The notes under the pieces are model-generated. The model saw nothing but the letters and a program-made list of their open reading frames with translations, was not told the origin of the DNA and did no database searches. From NCBI RefSeq assembly GCF_002250705.1, contig NZ_NMVP01000036.1:62001-126000 (forward strand): a stretch of DNA of 64,000 nt, in the 5' to 3' direction. Made by a program: the position numbers and the translations under genes. Each line of letters starts with the position of its first letter. The first letter of the stretch is position 1. Positions 41,421-49,772 of this stretch are shown one piece after another. This stretch comes from Enemella evansiae. GTDB lineage: Bacteria; Actinomycetota; Actinomycetes; Propionibacteriales; Propionibacteriaceae.

Positions 41421-43138
41421 CCTCGTCCTCCGTCCGTGGTCGCCGGATTGTCCTTGGGTGGCTGGGGAATGTGCACCGGTGGCGTGAACGGCTGCGGCGC
41501 CGGGGCGAGGGTCTCCACCTGCACCTCGATCAGGGCGGGGCCACCGCTGCTGAGCGCCGCGGTGAGCGCGGGGCCGAAGGTGCCCGGAGCGCCGGTCCGC
41601 CAGTAGGGCAACCGCATCGAGGCCGCCAGTGCTTCGAAGTCCGGGGTGAAGAGATCCACGCCTGACCGGTCCAGACCGTTGGCCTGCTGCATGTTTCGGA
41701 GCACTCCATAGCCGGCGTCGTTGAACACCACGACGATGCACCGGGCGCCGGTCCCGCTGAGCGAGGCGAGCTCGCCGAGATGAACCGCCAGCCCACCGTC
41801 ACCGGCGAAGACCACAGTGGGCACCTCGGGTCGTCCGACCGCGGCACCGATTCCCATCGCGAGACCCTGGCCGATGCCACCGCCGAGCGGGAAGATGTTC
41901 GACTCGCGGGTGTACAACTCGAGCAGCCGGTTTCCCCATTGGGACGAGGGAATCGTGACATCGCGCGCGATCACCGCCTCCCTGGGCAGCTGGTCGCGCA
42001 GCTCTCGACAGATCTCGGCATAACCGCCGATCTGTTCGAAGAGATTCTGCCGTACCGTCCGGCGGATCCCGGCGACCTGCTCGGTCCACTGCGACGCGGT
42101 GGCCGATTCATCGACTCGCTCCAGCAGCGCGGCGAGGATCGCCCGCGCATCACCGACGAGCCCGTGGCTCGCCGGGTAGGGACGGGTGAGCGCCCGCCGA
42201 TCGATGTTGATGCCGACGTGCGCGGCCGGCAGGGTGAGGTGGTAGGTGCGGGTCTCGTTGGACCGGAAGTGGGTGCCGACGCTGAGCAGCAGGTCGGCCT
42301 CGGCGAGCAGTTCCGCACCGTGGGTCGTCGACGCGAAGTTGCCGACCACCTGCGGATGGTCCTCGGGCACGATGGCCCGACCGGAGTTGCTGGTCAGCAC
42401 TCCGGCTCCGGTACGCCGCAGCAGTTCGGTCAGTTCGGTTCCGGCCCCGGCCGCTCCTCCCCCGATCCAGAGCAGCGGGCGCCGGGCGCCGGCGATCAAC
42501 TCAGCAGCGGCATCGAGCTCCGCGCCACCGGGAAGGGGTGGTTCGCTCACCGCACCGGAGGCGCAGGGAAGCTGTGCCTCCGGCCGGGCGAGGTACTGCA
42601 GATCGGTGGGCCACTCCACCGAGACCGGACCCTGGGGCGCGGTGAGGATCTGCGCGAACGCGGCCTCCAGCGTCGCCTCGACCGTCTCGGCCGTATCGAT
42701 GGAGGCGGCGTGCTTGGACACCGCTCGGAGCATCTCCAACTGATGCGGCACCTCGTGGATCACACCCTGGTTGCTGCCGATCCACTCGCTCTCGATCTGG
42801 CCGGTCAGGTGCAGCACCCGGCTGCCCGCGGTCAGCGCCTCGACCATCGATCCGGCGGCGTTGCCGGCCCCGGTGCCGGTGGAGGTGATCGCCACGCCCA
42901 CCTTGCCGGTCGCCCGGGCATAGGCGTCGGCAGCGTTCACGCAGGCCGCCTCGTGCCGCATCTCGACGAACTGCAGGTCGCGGGCCAGCGCTTCGACCAA
43001 TGGCAGGTTGTGGATGCTGATGACACCGAATGCGGTGTCGATCCCGTGCCGGCGCAGTACCCGGACCAGCACGTCACCGCCCGTCCCGCGTTGTGCTGCG
43101 TTCACGAGATCTCCTTGTCTGGTGGTGATCGTGGTCAT
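41417..43138 (-). CDS. thiamine diphosphate-dependent enzyme (acetolactate synthase / benzoylformate decarboxylase type)
   Basis: The 573-residue protein has the three-domain ThDP layout. The PYR domain has the catalytic Glu63 in MRHEAACVNAADAYARATG. The central domain has WIGGGAAGAGTEL. The PP domain binds ThDP-Mg through VFAGDGGLAVHLGEL and VVFNDAGYGVLRNMQ. It could decarboxylate a 2-oxo acid or join two carbonyl compounds. Its place among oxygenases argues for a catabolic role, not branched-chain amino acid synthesis. It overlaps genes on both sides by ATGA. Confidence 0.88.
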   Translation of the reverse strand: MTTITTRQGDLVNAAQRGTGGDVLVRVLRRHGIDTAFGVISIHNLPLVEALARDLQFVEMRHEAACVNAADAYARATGKVGVAITSTGTGAGNAAGSMVEALTAGSRVLHLTGQIESEWIGSNQGVIHEVPHQLEMLRAVSKHAASIDTAETVEATLEAAFAQILTAPQGPVSVEWPTDLQYLARPEAQLPCASGAVSEPPLPGGAELDAAAELIAGARRPLLWIGGGAAGAGTELTELLRRTGAGVLTSNSGRAIVPEDHPQVVGNFASTTHGAELLAEADLLLSVGTHFRSNETRTYHLTLPAAHVGINIDRRALTRPYPASHGLVGDARAILAALLERVDESATASQWTEQVAGIRRTVRQNLFEQIGGYAEICRELRDQLPREAVIARDVTIPSSQWGNRLLELYTRESNIFPLGGGIGQGLAMGIGAAVGRPEVPTVVFAGDGGLAVHLGELASLSGTGARCIVVVFNDAGYGVLRNMQQANGLDRSGVDLFTPDFEALAASMRLPYWRTGAPGTFGPALTAALSSGGPALIEVQVETLAPAPQPFTPPVHIPQPPKDNPATTDGGRG

Positions 43139-43926
43139 GGCTGCCTGGTCACCCCGCCTCCTACGTCGATGCTTGTCCCGGTGATGTAGCTGGCCAGCGG
43201 TGAGAGCAGGGTGACGATCGGATACGCCACCTCGGCCGCGGTCCCCAGGCGCCCCAGGGTGATACCGCGGTCGGTGGCCAGGTCGGCGCTCCACTGCTGG
43301 TAGTCGAGTTCGCCACCAGCACCGGCGTACTCCTCGAAGCGGCGGCGCCACTGACCGGTGTCGATCAGCCCCAGGCAGACCGAGTTGACCCGGATCCCGT
43401 CGGCGGCGAGTTCGGCGGCCATCGAGCGGGTGAGGTTGAGCAGTCCCGCGCGGGCCGCCGAGGTGACCGCCAGCCTGGTCTCCGGTTGCCTGGCGAGAAT
43501 CGCATTGACGTTGACGACGGCTCCGACGTCGGATGCGGCGAGCTGGGGTCGAGCGGCACGGATCACGTTCCAGGCACCGAAGATCTTCAGCTCGAACTCC
43601 TCCCGGATGTCGTCATCACTCGCATCGGTCAGCGTCGACATCAGCGAGCGGCCGGCGTTGCAGACCAGGCCATCCAGCGCGCCGAAGTGCTGGATTCCCC
43701 GCTGCACAGTGGTTTCCACCTGGTCGCGCGCGGTGACGTCGCAAGACAGCGGCAGGGCCCGCTCGGCACCCGGCAGGGCCTCGACGGCCGCCGTCAGACG
43801 TCGCAGATCGCGGGCGCCGGCGATCACCTGCGCACCCTCGGCGAGCAGGAACTCGGTGGTGGCCAGGCCGACACCCGAGCTGGCACCGGTGACCAGCACC
43901 GTGCGACCGCTGAGCTGCAGGTCCAT
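43135..43926 (-). CDS. atypical SDR family protein lacking the usual catalytic Tyr and Lys
   Basis: The 263-residue Rossmann-fold protein keeps the nucleotide motif LVTGASSGVGLA (residues 11-22), NAG (90-92) and C-terminal YITGTSIDVGGG. The active-site YxxxK is replaced by Thr155-Ser-Ala-Ala-Arg159, and the serine position reads VVNVNAILA. The same segments are aligned without gaps, so this is not a frameshift. It may act by a different mechanism or be non-catalytic. AGGAGAA precedes the ATG. Confidence 0.82.
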   Translation of the reverse strand: MDLQLSGRTVLVTGASSGVGLATTEFLLAEGAQVIAGARDLRRLTAAVEALPGAERALPLSCDVTARDQVETTVQRGIQHFGALDGLVCNAGRSLMSTLTDASDDDIREEFELKIFGAWNVIRAARPQLAASDVGAVVNVNAILARQPETRLAVTSAARAGLLNLTRSMAAELAADGIRVNSVCLGLIDTGQWRRRFEEYAGAGGELDYQQWSADLATDRGITLGRLGTAAEVAYPIVTLLSPLASYITGTSIDVGGGVTRQP

Positions 43927-43934
43927 CAGTTCTC

Positions 43935-44678
43935 CTAGGTCGGCATCACGAAGCCACCGTCGACGACGATGGTCTGTCCGGTCAGATAGCTGGCCGCGTC
44001 GGAGGCCAGGAAGGCGACCACCGACGCGACGTCACCGGGCACCTGGTCCCGGTCCAGGGCGCGGTGATCGGCATAGAGGGCGTAGCGGTCGGCCGGGACC
44101 GATTCGGTGGCCTCCACCCGGGTGAGACCGGGCGCCACCGCATTGACCCGGATGCCGTGCGGCCCGGCGTCACGGGCCATGGTCCGGGTCATCGCCAGCA
44201 CCGCACCCTTGGAAGCGACGTAGTGGACCAGTCGTGGCGAGCCGTAGTAGGCGGCATCGGAGGCGAGGTTGATGATGACACCGCTGCGGCGTTCCAGCAT
44301 CGGCCGGACCAGATGTTTGCTGACCAGCCAGGTGCCGGTCGCGTTGATGCGGAGCAGCTGGTCGAAACTCTGGTCCTCGAGCTCCCAGAACGTGTCCCCG
44401 CCGACCCCGTCGGCCTTCGCGGCGTTGTTCACCAGCACCTGCGCGCCACCGAGTTCTGCCACGTGGGCGGCGAATGCGCGGACCGAACCGGTGTCGGCGA
44501 TGTCCAGCGGATGGGCCGACACCTGCTGTCCGGCGGTGCGCAGCTCGGCCGCGGTCTGCTCGGCGAGTTCGATGCGCAGGTCACCGATCACGACCCGGTC
44601 CTCCGGGAACGCCTCGACGATGGCCCGGCCCAGTCCGCGGGCCCCGCCGGTCACCACGACCAGTCGCGACTCAGTCAT
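43935..44678 (-). CDS. SDR family NAD(P)-dependent oxidoreductase
   Basis: The 247-residue short-chain dehydrogenase has VVVTGGARGLGRAI at the start, NNAAK and the intact triad Ser140, Tyr153, Lys157 (IINLASDAAYYGSP then HYVASKGAV). The ending YLTGQTIVVDGGF is typical. An Asp in IGDLRIEL after the second strand suggests NAD preference. It likely oxidises a dihydrodiol or alcohol intermediate, given the Rieske oxygenase in the array (inference). A GTG nine bases upstream is an alternative start. Confidence 0.9.
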   Translation of the reverse strand: MTESRLVVVTGGARGLGRAIVEAFPEDRVVIGDLRIELAEQTAAELRTAGQQVSAHPLDIADTGSVRAFAAHVAELGGAQVLVNNAAKADGVGGDTFWELEDQSFDQLLRINATGTWLVSKHLVRPMLERRSGVIINLASDAAYYGSPRLVHYVASKGAVLAMTRTMARDAGPHGIRVNAVAPGLTRVEATESVPADRYALYADHRALDRDQVPGDVASVVAFLASDAASYLTGQTIVVDGGFVMPT

Positions 44679-45468
44679 CGAGCACACCCCAGAACGCGGT
44701 GAGCACGCGTACCAGCTCCTCCGGCCGCTCGGTGACCGCGCTGTGTCCGGCCTCGGGGATCACCTCGAAGCTTGCCCCGGGCACCAGCTCGGCCAGCAGG
44801 CGGGATTCGGCGACCCCGGTGACCACGTCATCGGCGCCGACCACGACCAGGGTGGGCGTCCGCAGTTCCCGCAGCAGCGCGGTGTTGTCGGTGCGGGCCA
44901 TGAACTCCGCAGCTGACCGGTATCCGGGGGGTCGCACCGTGGCCATCACCTCGCGCACCTGCTGTCCCACCGAGGCCGGTGCACTGGCTGAGACCAGCCG
45001 GGGCGCTCGCGTGGCGGCGAACTCCGCCGCACCCAGCTCCGTCAACGCGGTCACCCGTGCCGCCATCCCGGCGGCCTGCTCGGGACTGGTGGCCGAACCC
45101 CTCGTCGAGTCCGCCAGGACCAGACTGCGCACCCGTTCCGGCGCCCGGGCCGCCACCTGGGTGGCGATCACCCCACCCCACGATGTGCCGAAGAGATCCA
45201 CCTGGTCCAGTCCAAGCTCGTCGACTGCCGCGAGAACCTCACCGGGATGGTCCACCGGACCGCTCGGATCGGCCGATTCGCCGTACCCCGGAGCGTCCCA
45301 GGCATAGGCTTCGATTCCCTGTGCAGACAGCAGTTCGGCAGCCTCGGAACAGGAGCGGGCGTTCCCGCCGATCCCGTGCAGCAGGAGCACCCGACGGGTC
45401 GGCGCGCCATGGGGACGCGCCACCACCAGGCTGATGCCGGTGTCGAGCTGGATGCGAGTGCAGGCCAT
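44671..45468 (-). CDS. alpha/beta fold hydrolase
   Basis: The 265-residue hydrolase has an intact site: oxyanion LLLHGIGGN, nucleophile Ser96 in LFGTSWGGV, the acid near VVVGADDVVTG and the histidine in IPEAGHSAV. Size and motif fit the C-C bond hydrolases that follow meta ring cleavage (MhpC/BphD-like), and it sits beside the extradiol dioxygenase gene. Ester hydrolysis is the alternative. It starts six bases after the dioxygenase gene and overlaps the next SDR gene by eight bases. Confidence 0.88.
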   Translation of the reverse strand: MACTRIQLDTGISLVVARPHGAPTRRVLLLHGIGGNARSCSEAAELLSAQGIEAYAWDAPGYGESADPSGPVDHPGEVLAAVDELGLDQVDLFGTSWGGVIATQVAARAPERVRSLVLADSTRGSATSPEQAAGMAARVTALTELGAAEFAATRAPRLVSASAPASVGQQVREVMATVRPPGYRSAAEFMARTDNTALLRELRTPTLVVVGADDVVTGVAESRLLAELVPGASFEVIPEAGHSAVTERPEELVRVLTAFWGVLDD

Positions 45469-45474
45469 CGGGGA

Positions 45475-46482
45475 TCAGAACCTCCCGCTCACCGCGCGCT
45501 GCTGTGGCGTCTCCACCGCATCGTTGAGATCAGCCAGGAAGTATCCCTCCCGCGCGGACACCCGATCGCGCGCTCCCCGGTCGGCGACCCCGGCCATCGC
45601 CTGACGGACCTCGGCCCCCGGCGGCCCGGCAGTGCGCCACTGGTCCGACAGTTCGGGGGTACGCCGCCAGGTGCGGCAGAGCCAGGTGTCCTCGTTGATC
45701 TCCTCGACCTCGGAGGTGTACTCGCACACCAGTTCGGCCGGATCGGTGAAGTAGGAGAAGGTGTTGTTGCCCGGCCCATGCCGCCCGGGACCCCACTGTG
45801 GTTCGATCCCGTGCACCTTCAGGTTGCCGATCCCGCGCATGAAGTGGTCGATCGAGGTGAGTTCGTAGGCCACATGGTTGATCGACGCCCACGGCGCCTG
45901 GTTGAACGCGATCACGTGATGCTTGGGTGTGCATCGGAGGAAGGCCATCTGATGCTCCGACCAGTCGGAGATCCGCATCCCGAGCACCTGGGTGTAGAAG
46001 GCGGTGGCGGCGTCGATGTCGGTGGTGTTGAGGACGACGTGGGCCAGCTGCCGTGGCACCGAGGGATAACCGTTGGCGTCCTGGTGCACCACCGCATTGA
46101 CATCGGCGGCCAGTTCGATGACCCGCCCCTCGGGATCGACCAGAGCGCAGGAGTAGCCGCCGGCCGCCTCGTCATGCCGGCCAGGGGTGCGGAGCAGCGG
46201 AACGCCGATGCTCTCCAGGCGGCGCGCCGCTTCATCGACCTCGCGCGGCGTGCCGACCGCGAAGGTGACCCCGCCCATGGCGTTCTGGGTGCCCTGCTGC
46301 AGTTTGAGGATGTGGTGTTCCTGCCCGGTCCCCCGCAACCAGAAGCACCGGTCGTCGGATTCGCTGATCCCGAGCCCCCACACCTGGTGGTAGAAATCCT
46401 TGCTGAGCACGGGGTCCGGGACCTGCAGGGTCACCGATCGCAGGCCTCGGAGCCGGACGACCGGTTCATCGCTGTAGTGCAT
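45475..46482 (-). CDS. VOC-fold extradiol ring-cleavage dioxygenase
   Basis: The 335-residue protein has two vicinal-oxygen-chelate modules (about 10-125 and 140-290). Candidate metal ligands are in the second: the His of QLAHVVLN, the His of INHVAYEL and the Glu of LVCEYTSE, the order found in extradiol dioxygenases. It should open a catechol-type ring next to the hydroxyls. The C-terminal 60 residues are polar and longer than usual. AAGGAGGAG precedes the ATG. Together with the hydrolase and aldehyde dehydrogenase it forms a meta-cleavage-like set. Confidence 0.87.
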   Translation of the reverse strand: MHYSDEPVVRLRGLRSVTLQVPDPVLSKDFYHQVWGLGISESDDRCFWLRGTGQEHHILKLQQGTQNAMGGVTFAVGTPREVDEAARRLESIGVPLLRTPGRHDEAAGGYSCALVDPEGRVIELAADVNAVVHQDANGYPSVPRQLAHVVLNTTDIDAATAFYTQVLGMRISDWSEHQMAFLRCTPKHHVIAFNQAPWASINHVAYELTSIDHFMRGIGNLKVHGIEPQWGPGRHGPGNNTFSYFTDPAELVCEYTSEVEEINEDTWLCRTWRRTPELSDQWRTAGPPGAEVRQAMAGVADRGARDRVSAREGYFLADLNDAVETPQQRAVSGRF

Positions 46483-46512
46483 ATCTCCTCCTTCGCAGTC
46501 GGTCGGTGTGCT

Positions 46513-47496
46513 TCACAGGTCGAGCACCAGTTCGGATCCGCGGCAGCGGGACACGCACAGGCACATGGTTTCCCCGGATTCCTTCTCCTCATCGGTGAGC
46601 AGGAAGTCCCGGTGATCCAGCTCGCCGGAGATGACACCGGTCTCACAGGTGCCACAGATTCCCTCCAGACATGAGGATGGCACGTCGACACCGGCCGCAC
46701 CGAGGGCATCGAGGATCGACTCGTCCGCCGCGACCGGGAACCGGGCACCGGTGCTGTGCAGCACCACGTCGAAGGCCCGGTCCTGCTCGGCGTCCGGGTC
46801 GACCTCGCGTGTGGGTGCCTGGAATCGCTCCAGGCGGAGATTCGCGGGGACCGGCATCGCGTCGGCCACCGCATCCATGAGCGGACCGGGACCGCAGCAG
46901 TAGACGATCGTCTGGGGATCCTGCGCCGACAGCAGCGCGGTCAGGTCGGGGAAGCGGCCGACCTCGTCGTCGATGTGCACGTGCACCCGTTCGGACGGCA
47001 GGCCTTCGACCTCGTCCAGGAACGCCAGCTGCGGCCGGCTCCGACCGGTGTAGAGCAGCGCCCAGTCGGCACCGCGGCTGTTGAGCTCGCGGGCCATCGC
47101 GATGATCGGGGTGATTCCGATCCCACCGGCGATCAGGTAGTGCTTCACCGGAGTCGTGGCGTCCGCGTTCTCCAACCGGAAGGCATTGCGGGGACCTTCG
47201 ACCTCGATCTCCGCCCCGATCGGCAGCTGGTCGTGGATCAGGCTGCTGCCTCCGCGGGAGTCCACGGTCCGCAGCACCGCCACCGTCCACTGCCGATCAT
47301 CGGCCGGGTCGGAACACAGTGAGTACTCGCGGACCATGCCGTTCGGCAGGTGCAGCGCCAGATGCGCCCCGGGTTGCCAGCCGGGCAGCGGGCGGCCGGC
47401 CGGATCGACCAGGGTGATACTGGTGATGCCAGTCGCCTCCCAGCGCTTCTGGAAGACGCGAAGGGTGCGCCGCTCGTCGATGCTCCCGCTCTCCAT
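46513..47496 (-). CDS. PDR/VanB family oxidoreductase (oxygenase reductase)
   Basis: The 327-residue reductase has the phthalate-dioxygenase-reductase order: an FMN domain (REYSLCSDP), an NAD(H) domain (LIAGGIGITPIIAMAREL, VYCCGPGPLMDAV) and a C-terminal plant-type 2Fe-2S ferredoxin domain. The ferredoxin ligands are CLEGICGTCETG with the fourth Cys in ETMCLCVSRC. It should pass electrons from NADH to the Rieske oxygenase at 39529. AGGAGGAA precedes the ATG. Confidence 0.92.
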   Translation of the reverse strand: MESGSIDERRTLRVFQKRWEATGITSITLVDPAGRPLPGWQPGAHLALHLPNGMVREYSLCSDPADDRQWTVAVLRTVDSRGGSSLIHDQLPIGAEIEVEGPRNAFRLENADATTPVKHYLIAGGIGITPIIAMARELNSRGADWALLYTGRSRPQLAFLDEVEGLPSERVHVHIDDEVGRFPDLTALLSAQDPQTIVYCCGPGPLMDAVADAMPVPANLRLERFQAPTREVDPDAEQDRAFDVVLHSTGARFPVAADESILDALGAAGVDVPSSCLEGICGTCETGVISGELDHRDFLLTDEEKESGETMCLCVSRCRGSELVLDL

Positions 47497-47541
47497 GGTT
47501 CCTCCTCCTCTCGTATCGGGTTGCGCGTGCCGGGGTTCGGG

Positions 47542-48072
47542 TCAGCGGCTGACCCCGTACATCTCCGAGCTGGGCGGGTAGCTCGGCAACTGCGGCTTCC
47601 TGGTGCCGATGATCACGCAGAACAGGGCGTCGGTGTCTCCGACGTTGGACAGGCTGCGGGGCACCCCGGCCGGGACCACGATCAGGTCGCGATAGCCGAG
47701 TCGCCGGGTCGCCTTCTTGTGACCGTCTTCGACATCGTGGACCGAGACGTCGAGCTCGCCCTCCAGCACGAAGAAGGCCTCCTCGACATCGTGGTGGGTG
47801 TGCTCGGGGCCGACCGCGCCGGCGGGGAGCCGCATGTTGGAGAAGGTGAAATGCTCCGAAGGGATGATCCGATTGTCGTCATCGAAGTTTCCGGTGGCGC
47901 CGGAACCGAGGTAGCGGATCTGGGCACGGCGGAAACGGTCACCCCCGGCATCGGCCTGGAAACCCAACGCGTCCCAGTCCTCGAACCGGGTCTCCCGGGT
48001 GGCGATGCAGGAGTCGATCAGCTGCTCCAGGTCCTGGCCGCTGGCGTTCCTGGTCTCGGTCTGTTCGGTCAT
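47542..48072 (-). CDS. cupin domain protein
   Basis: The 176-residue protein has a single cupin barrel. Motif 1 is GPEHTHHDVEEAFFVLEGEL, with the usual two His, one further His and Glu for a metal. Motif 2 is the VPAGVPRSLSNVGD stretch, where the expected His is replaced by Arg. It could be a metal dioxygenase, isomerase or ligand binder; the modified second motif makes a full metal site uncertain. GAGAGGAA precedes the ATG, 43 bases after the aldehyde dehydrogenase gene. Confidence 0.85.
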   Translation of the reverse strand: MTEQTETRNASGQDLEQLIDSCIATRETRFEDWDALGFQADAGGDRFRRAQIRYLGSGATGNFDDDNRIIPSEHFTFSNMRLPAGAVGPEHTHHDVEEAFFVLEGELDVSVHDVEDGHKKATRRLGYRDLIVVPAGVPRSLSNVGDTDALFCVIIGTRKPQLPSYPPSSEMYGVSR

Positions 48073-48115
48073 GATTGATTCCTCTCTGTTGTCGTGCGGA
48101 TTCGAAGGCGGGGAG

Positions 48116-49684
48116 TCAGCCGGCGTCACTGGCGCGCGCCTGGTCCGCCGCCCAGGGCAGCGGCTCCCCCGAGGTGTCGATGAAGATCGACTTCTGATGC
48201 ATGTAGGAGCGAATGCCCTCACGCCCTTTCTCGACGCCGAGCCCGCTCGCGTGCCGGCCCGAGAAGGGTGTCGAGATCGAGAACTGCTTGTAGGTGTTGA
48301 CAAAGACGGTGCCCGCCTGGATCCGGCGGGCGATTCGCCAGGCCCGTCGGTAGTCACTGGTCCAGATCCCACTGGCCAGTCCGAAGATCGTGTCGTTGGC
48401 CTGTCGCACCAGGTCCTCCTCGTCGTCGAAGGTGAGCAGCACCGCCACCGGACCGAAGATCTCCTCCTGGCAGATCCAGTCCGAATTCTTCACGTCAGTG
48501 AGGATTGTGGGCAGATAGTACGCCCCCGCAGCCAGCTCGGGATCGCTCGGCGGGGCGCCGCCGACGAGCAGTCGGGCCCCGTCGTCGACGGCCCGCTGCA
48601 CCATCTCCGCGACCCGGTCGCGGTGGCTGTGGGTGATCAGTGGCGCGACCTGGGTGCGCGGGTCGGAACCGGGGCCCACGGTCAGCTGCGCGGTCGCTTC
48701 GGCGAGCCGGCGTACCAGCTCCTCCTCGACCCCGCGCTGCACGAAGATCCGGGAACCGGCGATGCAACTCTGCCCGCTGGAGGAGAAGATGCCGTAGAGC
48801 AGGCCGGCCACCGCCTGGGTCAGGTCGGCATCCTCGAAGACGATCGTCGGCGACTTGCCACCGAGCTCGAGGGTGACCGGCATCAGCTTCTGCGCGGCCA
48901 CTCCGGCCAGGTGTCGGCCGGTGTCGGTGCCACCGGTGAAGCTGACCTTGCTGATCTGCGGATGGGCGACCAGTGCCTCACCGACGGTCCGCCCCGGGCC
49001 GGGCAGCACCGAGAGCAGACCGGTCGGCAACCCGGCGGCCTCGGCGATCCGGGCGAGCTGGAGGGTGACCCAGGGCGCCCAGACGGGTGGCTTCGCCACC
49101 ACCGCATTGCCGGCGGCCAGTGCGGGAGCGATCTTCTGAGCATCGGAGGCGATCGGTGAGTTCCATGGGGTGATCGCGCCGACCACACCCATCGGTTCCC
49201 AGGTGGAGAGCGTGAGCGCCGATCCTCGGCGGGGAGTGATCGCTTCCTCCAGGGTCTCCAGAGCGGCGGCAACGTAGCGGAAGGTGCCGGCGGCGCTGCG
49301 GGCCAGTGCCGTGGTCTCGGACAGGGTCTTGCCCGTGTCCATGGTCTGCAGGGCGCCGATCTCGGCGCTGTGCTCATCGATGGCATCACCGATCCGGCGC
49401 AACACCAGTGCCCGTTCATGCGGCAGTTTCTCGGCCCAGCCGGACGCCGACACCGCCCGCAACCCAGCGGTGACGGCCTCGTCCACATCCTCGGGCGTCG
49501 CGGCCGTCAGGGTGGCGAAGACGCTGCCCGTCGCCGGATTGACCGACTCGATCACCGGACCCGTGCCGCGTCGCCAGTGGCCGCCGACCAGGATCTCATC
49601 GCGAAGCAGTTCCGCGGCCATGGCGTGACCCGCAACCCGCGGTCGCCCGCCATTCATGGTGGCGGTGACAAGCTCGGTGTCCAT
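48116..49684 (-). CDS. aldehyde dehydrogenase
   Basis: The 522-residue NAD(P)-dependent dehydrogenase has the catalytic Asn175 (TPWNSP), general base Glu273 (LELGGKSP) and nucleophile Cys307 (SGQSCIAG), plus the FTGGTDTGRHLAG turn. It probably oxidises a semialdehyde from ring cleavage, like 2-hydroxymuconate semialdehyde dehydrogenases (inference). The frame is open 72 bases further up, but that stretch contains the shared operator. GAGG eight bases before the ATG at 49684 supports the shorter form. It leads its own transcription unit. Confidence 0.92.
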   Translation of the reverse strand: MDTELVTATMNGGRPRVAGHAMAAELLRDEILVGGHWRRGTGPVIESVNPATGSVFATLTAATPEDVDEAVTAGLRAVSASGWAEKLPHERALVLRRIGDAIDEHSAEIGALQTMDTGKTLSETTALARSAAGTFRYVAAALETLEEAITPRRGSALTLSTWEPMGVVGAITPWNSPIASDAQKIAPALAAGNAVVAKPPVWAPWVTLQLARIAEAAGLPTGLLSVLPGPGRTVGEALVAHPQISKVSFTGGTDTGRHLAGVAAQKLMPVTLELGGKSPTIVFEDADLTQAVAGLLYGIFSSSGQSCIAGSRIFVQRGVEEELVRRLAEATAQLTVGPGSDPRTQVAPLITHSHRDRVAEMVQRAVDDGARLLVGGAPPSDPELAAGAYYLPTILTDVKNSDWICQEEIFGPVAVLLTFDDEEDLVRQANDTIFGLASGIWTSDYRRAWRIARRIQAGTVFVNTYKQFSISTPFSGRHASGLGVEKGREGIRSYMHQKSIFIDTSGEPLPWAADQARASDAG

Positions 49685-49718
49685 CGCATCTGCCTCGCTT
49701 TCGTCGATGGAATAAGTC

Positions 49719-49734
49719 TGAGCGCTAAGATATT
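49719..49734 (-). promoter_or_regulatory. 16-bp operator motif, site 2 (before the aldehyde dehydrogenase gene)
   Basis: On the minus strand AATATCTTAGCGCTCA, matching the marR-proximal site at 14 of 16 positions. It lies directly after a TTGACG hexamer (49738-49743) and 35 bases before the start codon, where a bound repressor would block the promoter. Confidence 0.7.
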
Positions 49735-49737
49735 TTT

Positions 49738-49743
49738 CGTCAA
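49738..49743 (-). promoter_or_regulatory. possible -35 element of the aldehyde dehydrogenase promoter
   Basis: TTGACG on the minus strand, one strong half of a sigma70-type promoter. The -10 is less clear (CAGACT at 17-base spacing). The operator fills the spacer. Confidence 0.45.
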
Positions 49744-49772
49744 GGCTTTTCGTCATGCTTCTTGCCGTTCCT

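Noticed and set aside
41780..43189. Plus-strand frame of about 470 codons opposite the ThDP enzyme
   Set aside because: No motif, and the minus strand carries complete ThDP-enzyme signatures.
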